Below, piece by piece: positions 17,433-24,998 of a DNA stretch of 25,268 bases (position 1 is the first letter of the stretch; each line of letters starts with the position of its first letter). The translations under genes and the position numbers were made by a program. The notes beneath the pieces are model-generated. The model saw only the letters and a list, made by a program, of their open reading frames with translations, searched no databases and was not told where the DNA came from. This DNA is from JBGPYB01 sp041493035 (lineage in GTDB: Bacteria > Acidobacteriota > Vicinamibacteria > Fen-336). The stretch covers positions 1 to 25,268 of the forward strand of contig JBGPYB010000064.1 of NCBI GenBank assembly GCA_041493035.1, given 5' to 3'.

Positions 17433-18386
17433 CTATTCCGCGACGGGGCCGGGAGCCGGAAGAGCGAAGACGTCGTGGCCGAGCTGACGGAGGAACACGA
17501 GAGACCATGCCCGCTCGAAGTAGAAAAGGGGCTGTAAGAGGGTTTGGGAGACTACCGGAAGGAAGCCGCAACAGCACGTGAGGCAGCCGGCGGCGAGGGT
17601 GACGATGGCGGCGGTCACGCCGAAAGCGACCTTCAATCCTACGTAGGCGGCGAAGCTGCCGCGATGAGCGTTGACCAGCGGCCCGAGCACACGCGCGGCC
17701 TCGCCGCACGAAACCCCCAGCCGCCATTGGAGGGGCGCCACGAAGTCCCGAAGGGCCATCGACACGACGGCGGAGGCCACGATCATCACGAGAAGGATCG
17801 GAAGCAGAACCAGAAGGCCGACCGCGAGAGCGGCGAAGCCCGCGAGACGCCCCTTTGCATAGGCAAACACGAGAAGACCCGCAAGGCCCACCAGGACGGC
17901 CACGCCCATCAGGGTCGCGATCCCGATGACGAAGCGCCAGGCGAAAAGGGAGTGGGCCCGATCCGCGTGCTCGCGCCACGGGCGCACGACGTCCGCCCGG
18001 CCGGTGGCGACGTTGTCGAGGTACATGAAGGCGCCTCGGGAGTTGATCCACACCACGAGGGCGATGAGCGCGATGATCAGAGTCAGGACCACGGCCGTGA
18101 TCCCGACGACGAGAGCCACATGGCTCCCCAACCAGTCGGTCACGGCGCGCATTTCGGTCGCCCCTCCGCCGCCGCCGCGCGTCCCTCCCCCGCTGCCGGG
18201 CGTGGGCACCCGAAAGTTGGTCCCTCCGCCACGGCCACATTGGTCGAGGAACGCGACGAAGCCCAGGGCCAGCCAGCGATCGAAGCGAAAGGGGAAGAGA
18301 TTCCGTTTCGTATGGTCGATGGCTTCGCCTATAGCGTCGAGGGGAGAGACGCGAGGCGCCAGCGCCGGAGCGGGAGGAATCGTCAT
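17433..18386 (-). CDS. Uncharacterised multi-pass membrane protein with Gly-rich loop and Cys cluster
   Basis: 317 residues. An N-terminal amphipathic stretch with FPFRFDRWLALGFVAFL (31-47) is followed by a Gly-rich loop at about 51-76, then hydrophobic segments near 90-114, 150-176, 181-211 and 247-275. A CLTCCCGF cluster lies at 268-275 inside the last segment. It resembles uncharacterised membrane proteins I associate with Acidobacteriota and Planctomycetota, but I cannot name a function. The ATG overlaps the homoserine dehydrogenase stop as ATGA, and modB begins 3 bases downstream, so it is firmly part of this operon. A direct role in molybdate uptake is possible but unsupported by motifs. 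Confidence 0.8.
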   Translation of the reverse strand: MTIPPAPALAPRVSPLDAIGEAIDHTKRNLFPFRFDRWLALGFVAFLDQCGRGGGTNFRVPTPGSGGGTRGGGGGATEMRAVTDWLGSHVALVVGITAVVLTLIIALIALVVWINSRGAFMYLDNVATGRADVVRPWREHADRAHSLFAWRFVIGIATLMGVAVLVGLAGLLVFAYAKGRLAGFAALAVGLLVLLPILLVMIVASAVVSMALRDFVAPLQWRLGVSCGEAARVLGPLVNAHRGSFAAYVGLKVAFGVTAAIVTLAAGCLTCCCGFLPVVSQTLLQPLFYFERAWSLVFLRQLGHDVFALPAPGPVAE

Positions 18387-19459
18387 CGCGCGGGCATCTT
18401 AGCAGAAGGGTCGGCGGCACCCGCGCGCGAGTGCGCCACCTGAACGAGGTCGGACAGAAGCGCGTAGGCCGTCTGGTCGACACCCCCGGCCCCTTCCCAG
18501 ATGCCGATCTCCCCCATGAGGTCGGTTTCGATGACCAGCACTCCGTCGGCACCCGGCGACACGAGGAGGTCCCCCTGCGGAATCTCCTCGGGTGCGACGC
18601 TCACGAGGACGCGGCGGGCCACCCGCTTGCCACGGACCACGAGGCGGATCCGCCCACCGCGTCGCAACGCGCGCCGCACGGCGCCCGGCGTCAGGCCGCC
18701 GACGCCTCTTCGATGCACGCCACTCGGTCGCAGGTCGGCTCCCATGAGGGCGTTCGCGATGGCGCAACCCTTCACCGCGGCGTCCCAGCCGTCGATGTCG
18801 TGACGCGGGTCGGCTTCGGCCACGCCGGCCGCCTGTGCCTCCCGGAGTGCCGCTTCGGCCGTCTGTCCAAGCTCCATCCCGGCGAGGATGCGCGAGGTCG
18901 TGCTGTTGAGGACGCCGCGAAAGCCGTTCACGCGGACGCCGGGAAGACAGCGCGCGGCGAGGTTGAAGACCGGCGTCCCGTCCATGACGGCGCCCTCGTG
19001 GAGAAAGAGCCGTCCCTGGCGACGAGCCAGGGCGAGAAGTGCCCGCCGCGCAAAGGCCACGGGTCCCTTGTTCGCCGTGACGACGTGCAGACCGCGGCGG
19101 AGACCCGCGCGAACGTGGCTCGTGGCCGGCTCGCCCCGGCGAGGATCGAGGGGCGTGATCTCCACGAGAACGTCGGCTGGGACGCGGTCGATGAAGTCGC
19201 CGATCGACCCCACATCGCGCCCTCGGTGGAGGGCATCGAGGGAGCGGCCGGCCTTGACGAGGAGTCGAGCCCGCGGCAGGGAAAGTCCGTTCCCATCGAT
19301 GGCGATCCCGTGGCGCGCTGTGGCGATCCCCGTGACGGTTGCCGAAACGCCGGCCTCGCGGAGCGCTCGGCCGTAGGCGCCTCCGAGGCGCGCCGCGAAC
19401 CGTCGGCCCACGTGGCCGAAGCCCACGAGGGCGATCCGCAGCGGAGGACGCCGCTTCAG
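18383..19459 (-). CDS. hom: Homoserine dehydrogenase, ACT-less form
   Basis: 358 residues from a candidate CTG start at 19459; it reduces aspartate semialdehyde to homoserine for Thr/Met synthesis. The nucleotide-binding motif GFGHVGR is at about 14-20. The catalytic domain shows TANKGPVAF, GAVMDGTPVF, GVLNSTTSRIL and AEADPRHDIDGWDAAVK, all characteristic, including the conserved Asp and Lys. There is no C-terminal ACT domain, so Thr feedback by that route is absent. No ATG or GTG lies upstream of the Rossmann motif. The choices are TTG at 19549, which adds about 30 Arg/Gly/Pro-rich residues overlapping the upstream gene, or CTG at 19459, which overlaps the upstream TGA as CTGA and has GAGGA 4 bases before it. 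I prefer CTG, but this is uncertain. Confidence 0.82.
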   Translation of the reverse strand: MKRRPPLRIALVGFGHVGRRFAARLGGAYGRALREAGVSATVTGIATARHGIAIDGNGLSLPRARLLVKAGRSLDALHRGRDVGSIGDFIDRVPADVLVEITPLDPRRGEPATSHVRAGLRRGLHVVTANKGPVAFARRALLALARRQGRLFLHEGAVMDGTPVFNLAARCLPGVRVNGFRGVLNSTTSRILAGMELGQTAEAALREAQAAGVAEADPRHDIDGWDAAVKGCAIANALMGADLRPSGVHRRGVGGLTPGAVRRALRRGGRIRLVVRGKRVARRVLVSVAPEEIPQGDLLVSPGADGVLVIETDLMGEIGIWEGAGGVDQTAYALLSDLVQVAHSRAGAADPSAKMPAR

Positions 19460-22110
19460 GACGTCCTCGGCTTGAGGACGCCCTCCTCGACCCAGTGGGC
19501 GAGGAGGCGACGCACACGATAGGCGTCGGTCGCCGCCGCCGCCTCGCAAGCGGCCGGCGTCGCGCCGGATCCGGCCTTCGACCAGACGAGGGCCACGAGC
19601 CTGCCGTCCTTCTCGCCGGCAAGGGGCGTCGGTGGCACGGCGGTCGGCTGGAACGATGATCCCTCGGGGACAAGGGCCGCGGCACGTTGCAGTTCGTCGT
19701 AACGGCGCATCCCTTCGAGCATGAGGCCGAGCAGGTCCTCCCCTTCGCCGGGAGCGCCGGCGCGCAGCGACTCGACGGGGGCGCTGACAAAGCCGAAGGT
19801 CGCCGCGATGGGTTTCTCCAGGAGCTGGAAGACGGCGTCGGGACCGCGAAGCGATCCGATACGAGCACCCATGAGCTTCCCCTTGGCCAGAGAGACGGAG
19901 CCGACCGGCTCCTTCGCCGCGTCGTTGAGCGTCAGCGTGCCGATGGCACCCGCCGTCGAGAGGCTCTGGAAGAGGTTGGGAAGTCCGAAAAGCTCTAGAT
20001 CCCCGGAGAAGCTGGGCGCCGGAGCGGCAGGAGCCGGCGCCGGGGACGAGGCCGCCGTCGCGTGAGTCCAGGATGACGCGAGGGGCACGCCCGGAGGCGC
20101 CGCAAGAGCGTCTTCGGCCGCGTCGGCGAATTCCTCCTCGGGGTGGCGCTCGACGATCTGCTCGAGGGCTTCGCGGACCGCCGGCAATGGAGTGCCGGCC
20201 AGGGCGCGAATGATCGGAGCTCCCGCTTTGCTATTCTGCTTCACGACGACGCCCAGCACCTTCCTGGGCATCTCGTCCTGAAGCGCTTTCAGCAGCCGGT
20301 CGACCAGCCCCCGATCCGCCGAGAGGTCGAGGCTGGCGAGCTCCGCCATCCGCGCGAGTGTGTCGCCGAGACGCGGGTCACGGCGAAGCCCGTGGCTCAC
20401 GACGGCGCGACGTGCTCCGGCGCTCCCAAGACGGACGAGCGCCGAGACGGTCCTGTCGAGAAGCGACAGAAGGTCGCCCGCCGGAGAGGCTCCGGCCGGA
20501 GCCTGAACGAGCCTTTCTTCGAGACGAGCCAGGAAGCGAAGGAGCGCCTGTTCTGCTCTCTCGTGGCGAAGCGCGCCGAGAGCCGCGAGGACCTCTTTCA
20601 GGAGAGGCACCGGGCGACTGGGTTCCGCCAGGTTCGCGAGCAGCTCGATCTCCGGCTCCGGCGGGGCGTCCGCGGGCCTGGGGATCCGGCGGATCAGGTA
20701 GACCAGGTTCCGCTGGATGTGCCAGTCGTCTCGAGTCACGACTCCCGTGAAGGAACGCTGGAGCCACGCGAGGCACGCTTCGCGTCCGGCAGAGCCGTGA
20801 ACCTCCACCAACAACAGGAGGAGTCTCCGGCGGTCGCGCTTGAGAGTCGTCTGCAACTCTTCCAGAAGACCGTCGGGACGGAGCGGGAGATAGAAAGCGA
20901 GGACTTTGCGCAGCAGGCGATGCTTGTCGGGAGCGTCGGCGAAAAAGTGGATTCGGTCCGGGTCCAGGAACTCGTGGCCACCGCGGCGGATCCCCTCCAC
21001 GACGCTGGGTTTGACCTTGTTGTCGCCGGCCACGGTTTCCGCCAACTCGAACATCGTCACCGCGCGAGCCAGGGAGCCCTCGTTGAACTGCGCCACAGCG
21101 GCCTTGACCATCTCGTGGAGACGGTGGGCGGCCTCGGTTGCGTTCGGGGCGCTGTCGATGATCCGGCGCATCGCCTCGGCAGGCGCGGCCGGTGGCGCGA
21201 CCGCGGCTCCGTCAGGTGCGCCGTCGGCCGTGGGGAGCGTCCAGCCGGGAAGGCTCTCTCCGAGGAACTTGAAGACCTGGTCCATGCTGGCGTCGATGCC
21301 CAGGTCGCGCAGCCGCGCCAGGTCTTGATCGAGCGCGCCGTCCGCCGACTTCTGGGCCACGGCCGTGATGATCTGCCCCGTCAGCTCAGGACGCGCCGGA
21401 GCCGCGGCCGAGGTGAAGGCCGCGCCCGCCGCGCCGGACTGCGTCCCTCCTGGAGCGACCCCCAGCTCGCGCTCGTAGCGGTCCAGCAACAGCGTGAGAA
21501 GGCGCGACATCCGCGCCGATTCCTCCGGCGACTGCGGCGGCATCGGGGGACCCGGGGCTTGCGGACGCGCCAGAGGCGCCCCGGAGACCGGGGAGCCGTG
21601 AGCGGTTGGAGACGCGGATGACTGCTGAGGGGACGCGAGCTGCGCGTCGGTCCCCATCTGCCGGTGGATGACGGTGACCGGTGTCGCCACGAGGGGTTGC
21701 TCATGCCCCAGGCGCGAGAGGTTCTGAACCAGGAACGGTCTGTCGGCTTCGGGACAATAGGCCAACACGAGGGGCGTGAGCTTCCCGAGCCATGGGAAGA
21801 GGGACGCCTTCGGGATCAGACCAAAATCCGAAAGCATCGCGATCTTCTTGATGGCATGGAAGAGAAAGTCGGAGACCGGCATCTTGGCGCCGACGCCCTC
21901 GTATTGGAGGAGCGTCCAGTTGTGGATCTCGGCCGCCACAAGGGCGGGGGGCTGCTCCATCAGCAGCGACACGGCGTCGGTGACGATGAGCGGAGCAACA
22001 GCGTCGGAAAGGTACTGGTGAAGATCGTGGACGGCATCTTTCACCTCCGGAGTGAGTGGTCGCTCCTCCACGCCGCCTATGGTACTCCCGCCGTACGCGA
22101 CGGGATCCAC
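19456..22110 (-). CDS. Large DUF4388-containing protein with HEAT-like helical repeats
   Basis: 884 residues, cytoplasmic (no signal or membrane helix). The N-terminal helical region is about 15-150, followed by a Pro/Ser/Ala-rich linker (155-200) and a second Ala/Pro linker (228-245, 295-312). Helical, HEAT-like repeats cover about 315-670. After another Ala/Pro linker comes a DUF4388 (PatA N-terminal-like) domain from about 700 (FSGDLELFGLPNLFQSLS) to 800. A short C-terminal piece (835-880) could be a winged helix. DUF4388 domains are common in gliding and signalling proteins, but the role here is unknown. GTG at 22110 gives the longest form; GTG at 22071 (start at residue 14) is equally possible. 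It heads the operon with hom and mod genes. Confidence 0.8.
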   Translation of the reverse strand: MDPVAYGGSTIGGVEERPLTPEVKDAVHDLHQYLSDAVAPLIVTDAVSLLMEQPPALVAAEIHNWTLLQYEGVGAKMPVSDFLFHAIKKIAMLSDFGLIPKASLFPWLGKLTPLVLAYCPEADRPFLVQNLSRLGHEQPLVATPVTVIHRQMGTDAQLASPQQSSASPTAHGSPVSGAPLARPQAPGPPMPPQSPEESARMSRLLTLLLDRYERELGVAPGGTQSGAAGAAFTSAAAPARPELTGQIITAVAQKSADGALDQDLARLRDLGIDASMDQVFKFLGESLPGWTLPTADGAPDGAAVAPPAAPAEAMRRIIDSAPNATEAAHRLHEMVKAAVAQFNEGSLARAVTMFELAETVAGDNKVKPSVVEGIRRGGHEFLDPDRIHFFADAPDKHRLLRKVLAFYLPLRPDGLLEELQTTLKRDRRRLLLLLVEVHGSAGREACLAWLQRSFTGVVTRDDWHIQRNLVYLIRRIPRPADAPPEPEIELLANLAEPSRPVPLLKEVLAALGALRHERAEQALLRFLARLEERLVQAPAGASPAGDLLSLLDRTVSALVRLGSAGARRAVVSHGLRRDPRLGDTLARMAELASLDLSADRGLVDRLLKALQDEMPRKVLGVVVKQNSKAGAPIIRALAGTPLPAVREALEQIVERHPEEEFADAAEDALAAPPGVPLASSWTHATAASSPAPAPAAPAPSFSGDLELFGLPNLFQSLSTAGAIGTLTLNDAAKEPVGSVSLAKGKLMGARIGSLRGPDAVFQLLEKPIAATFGFVSAPVESLRAGAPGEGEDLLGLMLEGMRRYDELQRAAALVPEGSSFQPTAVPPTPLAGEKDGRLVALVWSKAGSGATPAACEAAAATDAYRVRRLLAHWVEEGVLKPRTS

Positions 22111-22164
22111 TCGCCGCGGATCTTCCGGACGGCAGGAAGGGCGGCGAAGCCGTTCCGAGGGTTC

Positions 22165-22193
22165 ATTCCACTCTCCTCACGGCGAGATGTTAA
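22165..22193 (-). promoter_or_regulatory. Sigma70-type promoter for the DUF4388-hom-mod operon
   Basis: On the minus strand, -35 TTAACA (22193-22188, five of six), a 17-base spacer and -10 TGGAAT (22170-22165, four of six). The start would be near 22158, giving about a 48-base leader to the GTG at 22110. Confidence 0.5.
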
Positions 22194-22212
22194 CCTCATC
22201 CGATCGTCCCCC

Positions 22213-22422
22213 ATGCGAATCCACCACATAGCACTTCGCGTGTCCGACTGCCTCCGTTCGGCGGCCTTCTACTCCGGGATCCTCGGGCTCCCCGACGTAA
22301 GGCGCGCCGCCCACGGCGGCGAGATTCGGGCGGCTGTGGACCGCGCGCCCCACACGCTCTACGTCAGCGACCCGGACGGTAACCGTGTCGGTCTGACCGT
22401 ATTCGGAACCGGCGCCCATTGA
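22213..22422 (+). pseudogene. Shortened VOC (glyoxalase-fold) protein, probable internal deletion
   Basis: 69 residues, where a single VOC module normally has about 115-130. Residues 1-29 (MRIHHIALRVSD, AFYSGILGLP) match the start of the fold, including the metal-ligand His position. Residues 44-63 (RAPHTLYVSDPDGNRVGL) match the last strand pair. The central strands are missing, with the junction near residues 30-42. The frame is intact, so it may be a remnant still translated or a half-fold, but a working VOC enzyme is unlikely. No ribosome site precedes the ATG. The next gene starts by TTGA overlap. Confidence 0.65.
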
Positions 22423-22775
22423 CGACGCGGGCGACCCACGCCTTGCGGCTCGTGGCCGCGGCCGCCCTCTTTTCCACGGCGGGCGCCGCGATCAAGTCGT
22501 GCACCCTTTCGGGGCTACAAGTCGCCTGCTTCCGGGCGGGAATCGCGGCCGTCACGATCTTCGCCTTGATGCCCGAAGCGAGGCGGCGCTGGACCTGGGC
22601 CGCGGCTCCCGTAAGCCTGGCTTACGCCGCGTGCATGTCCCTCTTCGTGCTGTCGACGAAGCTGACGACGGCCGCGAACGCCATCTTCCTCCAGTCGACC
22701 TGGTCGCGGATCGGAGGAGCGCTCATCCTGGGAGCCACGGCGTTCAAGACTTTGGTCGACGCGCGACGGCAGTGA
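22419..22775 (+). pseudogene. Internally deleted EamA/DMT-family transporter
   Basis: 118 residues against about 280-300 for EamA/DMT transporters. Residues 1-94 match the usual N-terminal helices, ending TTAANAIFLQST, the end of the third to fourth helix. The sequence then jumps to GGALILGATAFKTLVDARR (99-117), which is the normal extreme C terminus. About 160-190 residues are missing in frame, with the junction near 22701. The product would have about four helices and is probably not a functional transporter, unless it dimerises as small multidrug-resistance proteins do. The start TTG at 22419 overlaps the VOC stop. Confidence 0.7.
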
Positions 22776-22846
22776 AGCCTGGGACTCGAAGGAGATCAGG
22801 AATTTGGGAGCCCGCTCCTGGGACTCTGGCGTTCCAGAAGCGAACA

Positions 22847-22895
22847 CCCCCGAGACTCCGGGCCCTGCCGGGCGGGCTGCCGCATCTCTCGGGGG
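22847..22895. repeat. Inverted repeat upstream of the adaptor/ABC operon
   Basis: Perfect 9-base arms CCCCCGAGA (22847-22855) and TCTCGGGGG (22887-22895) around a 31-base GC-rich loop that can pair further. It has no T-run, so it is a poor intrinsic terminator. It ends 29 bases before the sigma-54-like element and could be an activator site or a transcript hairpin. The non-coding stretch 22776-22955 also holds a 10-bp direct repeat CCTGGGACTC at 22778 and 22817. Confidence 0.5.
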
Positions 22896-22924
22896 ACAAA
22901 CGACTTGAGACAGGTCTTGCGGGA

Positions 22925-22939
22925 TGGCACGCGGCTTGA
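22925..22939 (+). promoter_or_regulatory. Possible sigma-54 promoter for the adaptor/ABC operon
   Basis: TGGCAC (22925-22930), five bases, then TTGA (22936-22939). This fits the -24 half of the TGGCAC-N5-TTGC consensus exactly, but the -12 GC is GA. The start would be near 22950, just before the ATG at 22956. No better sigma70 pair was seen in the stretch. Confidence 0.4.
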
Positions 22940-22955
22940 GTAAAGAGACAGTGAG

Positions 22956-24209
22956 ATGGACATTGCGCGCCCTTCCCAGGCCAGGCAGAAGCGGATCCGT
23001 CGAATCGTGTACTGCGGCACGGGACTCGCCGCCGTACTCCTGATCACGCTTGGCCTCTCGCGGCTGAAGCCGGCCGCCCCCAAGGTCGACCGGGCGACCC
23101 TCGTCATCGAGGCCGTCAAGAGGGGACCGATGCTCCGGCAGGTTCGAGGACTTGGGACACTTGTGCCCGAAGAGATCCGCTGGATCCCCGCGACGACGGA
23201 GGGGCGCGTGGAGCGGATCGTGGTCCAGCCGGGAACCGCCGTGAAGAGCGACACCGTCATCCTGGAGCTGAGCAACCCCGAGACGGAGCTTCAGGCTCTC
23301 GATGCGGAGTCGCAGCTTCGGGCCGCGGAAGCGCAGTACACCGAGCTCAAGGTGCGCCTCGAGAGCCAGCGGCTCGACCAGGAGGCGTCGGCCGCGCGCG
23401 TCCAGGCCGACTATCACCAGGCCCGCCTTCGCGCCGACGCCGACACGCAGCTCGCGCGCGAGGGGATCATCGCCGACATCACGCTCCAGATGTCTACGGT
23501 GGCCGCCGACGAACTCGCGAACCGCCACCGGCTGGAGCAGCAGCGGCTCTCCATCAACGGCGAATCGGTGAAGGCTCAACTCGCCGTGCAGGAGGCGCAG
23601 GTGGAGCAGCGCAGGGCTCTCGCCCGCCTGCGCCGCAGCCAGTTCCAGGCGCTGCGCGTCCGCGCCGGAATCGACGGCGTCTTGCAGCAGGTCCCGGTGG
23701 AGGTGGGCGCGCGGGTGAGCCCGGGGGCCAACCTGGCGCGCGTCGCGCAACCGGGGAAGCTCAAGGCCGTCGTGAAGGTGGCCGAGACGCAAGCGCGAGA
23801 CATCCAGATCGGACAGTCTGCGAGCGTCGACACCCGGAACGGTGTCATTCCGGGTCACGTGATTCGCGTGGATCCCGCGGTGCAGAACGGAACGGTCACC
23901 GTGGACCTCGGCCTGGACGGCGCGCTGCCGAAGGGCGCGCGCCCGGACCTCTCGGTGGACGGCACCGTGGAGCTGGAGCGTCTCGACGACATCCTTTTCG
24001 TGGGCCGACCCGCTCAGGCTCAGTCCGATGGTCTCGTCGGCCTCTTCAAGGTCGCCGAGGGGGGAGCCGAGGCGGCTCGCGTGAAAGTGAAGCTGGGCCG
24101 TAGCTCCGTGAGCATCATCGAGGTCGTGGAGGGATTGAAAGAGGGCGACCAGGTCGTGCTTTCGGACACGTCGGCCTGGGATGCCTACGACCGCATTCGA
24201 TTGAATTGA
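22956..24209 (+). CDS. HlyD/MacA-type periplasmic adaptor of an ABC exporter
   Basis: 417 residues with an N-terminal cytoplasmic Arg-rich tail and one membrane helix at about 17-35. The biotinyl-lipoyl half begins near 77 (PATTEGRVERIVVQPGTAV). A long coiled-coil hairpin covers about 110-235 (rich in Gln, Glu, Arg, Ala), and the second lipoyl half lies at about 240-270 (VRAGIDGVLQQVPVEVGARVSPGANLARV, split by one turn). Beta-barrel and membrane-proximal domains end with EGLKEGDQVVLSD. It would link an inner-membrane ABC exporter to an outer membrane channel. The two ATPase genes directly downstream support a MacAB-like rather than RND partner. The start ATG has only a weak GTGAG ribosome site. 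Confidence 0.9.
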   Translation: MDIARPSQARQKRIRRIVYCGTGLAAVLLITLGLSRLKPAAPKVDRATLVIEAVKRGPMLRQVRGLGTLVPEEIRWIPATTEGRVERIVVQPGTAVKSDTVILELSNPETELQALDAESQLRAAEAQYTELKVRLESQRLDQEASAARVQADYHQARLRADADTQLAREGIIADITLQMSTVAADELANRHRLEQQRLSINGESVKAQLAVQEAQVEQRRALARLRRSQFQALRVRAGIDGVLQQVPVEVGARVSPGANLARVAQPGKLKAVVKVAETQARDIQIGQSASVDTRNGVIPGHVIRVDPAVQNGTVTVDLGLDGALPKGARPDLSVDGTVELERLDDILFVGRPAQAQSDGLVGLFKVAEGGAEAARVKVKLGRSSVSIIEVVEGLKEGDQVVLSDTSAWDAYDRIRLN

Positions 24210-24248
24210 CCGCTTGAAGGCAGAACGCCAATTCCCGAGGGAAATTTC

Positions 24249-24962
24249 ATGAACGCTGCCGCTGAGCCGCTCATCCGCCTCGAAGGCCTGACCAAAGTCT
24301 TCCTCACCGACGAGGTCGAGACCCATGCTCTTGCCGGGATCCACCTCGAGATCCAGAAGGGCGAGTACGTCGCGATCTCGGGCCCTTCGGGGTGCGGCAA
24401 GTCGACGCTCCTCTCGATCCTCGGCCTTCTCGACTCGCCGTCTCAGGGAACCTACGTCCTCAACGGAACGCAGGCTCAGGAGCTGAACCTCAGCCAGCGC
24501 GCGCGCATCCGCAACCGGGAGGTCGGCTTCATCTTCCAGAGCTTCAACCTCATCGGGGACCTGACCGTCTACGAGAACGTGGAGCTTCCCCTCACGTATC
24601 GGGGCATGAAGGCGTCGGAGCGACGCGAGCGGGCGAACGCCTCCCTGGAGCGCGTCGGCATGGGCCACCGAGCCAAGCACCTGCCGAGCCAGCTCTCGGG
24701 CGGTCAGCAGCAGCGCGTGGCCGTCGCGCGAGCACTCGTGGGACAGCCCTCCATTCTCCTCGCCGACGAGCCCACGGGAAACCTCGACTCGAAGAACGGC
24801 GATGCCGTGATGGACTTGCTCCGGGAGCTGCACCGAGCAGGCTCGACGATCTGCATGGTCACCCATGACACTCGCTTCTCCCGGCACGCCGATCGGACCG
24901 TCCACCTCTTCGACGGGCGGGTGGTGGAGGAGAACGTCGAGCGCGGCAACGGCGGCCAGTAG
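24249..24962 (+). CDS. ABC transporter ATP-binding protein, MacB/LolD type
   Basis: 237 residues, complete. Walker A GPSGCGKST (45-53), Q-loop FIFQSFNL (94-101), signature LSGGQQQRVAVARAL (149-163), Walker B LLADEPTGNLDS (170-181) and H-loop THDT (205-208) are all intact. The sequence belongs to the MacB/LolD/FtsE-like branch that drives mechanotransmission permeases. It lies 39 bases after the adaptor gene and follows a GAGGG ribosome site. It is a stand-alone ATPase without a fused membrane domain, so an FtsX-like permease gene is expected just beyond the window. What is exported cannot be told from the sequence. Confidence 0.93.
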   Translation: MNAAAEPLIRLEGLTKVFLTDEVETHALAGIHLEIQKGEYVAISGPSGCGKSTLLSILGLLDSPSQGTYVLNGTQAQELNLSQRARIRNREVGFIFQSFNLIGDLTVYENVELPLTYRGMKASERRERANASLERVGMGHRAKHLPSQLSGGQQQRVAVARALVGQPSILLADEPTGNLDSKNGDAVMDLLRELHRAGSTICMVTHDTRFSRHADRTVHLFDGRVVEENVERGNGGQ

Positions 24963-24998
24963 CGGACGAACACCGAGGACGAGGGGCTGAGGGCAAGA

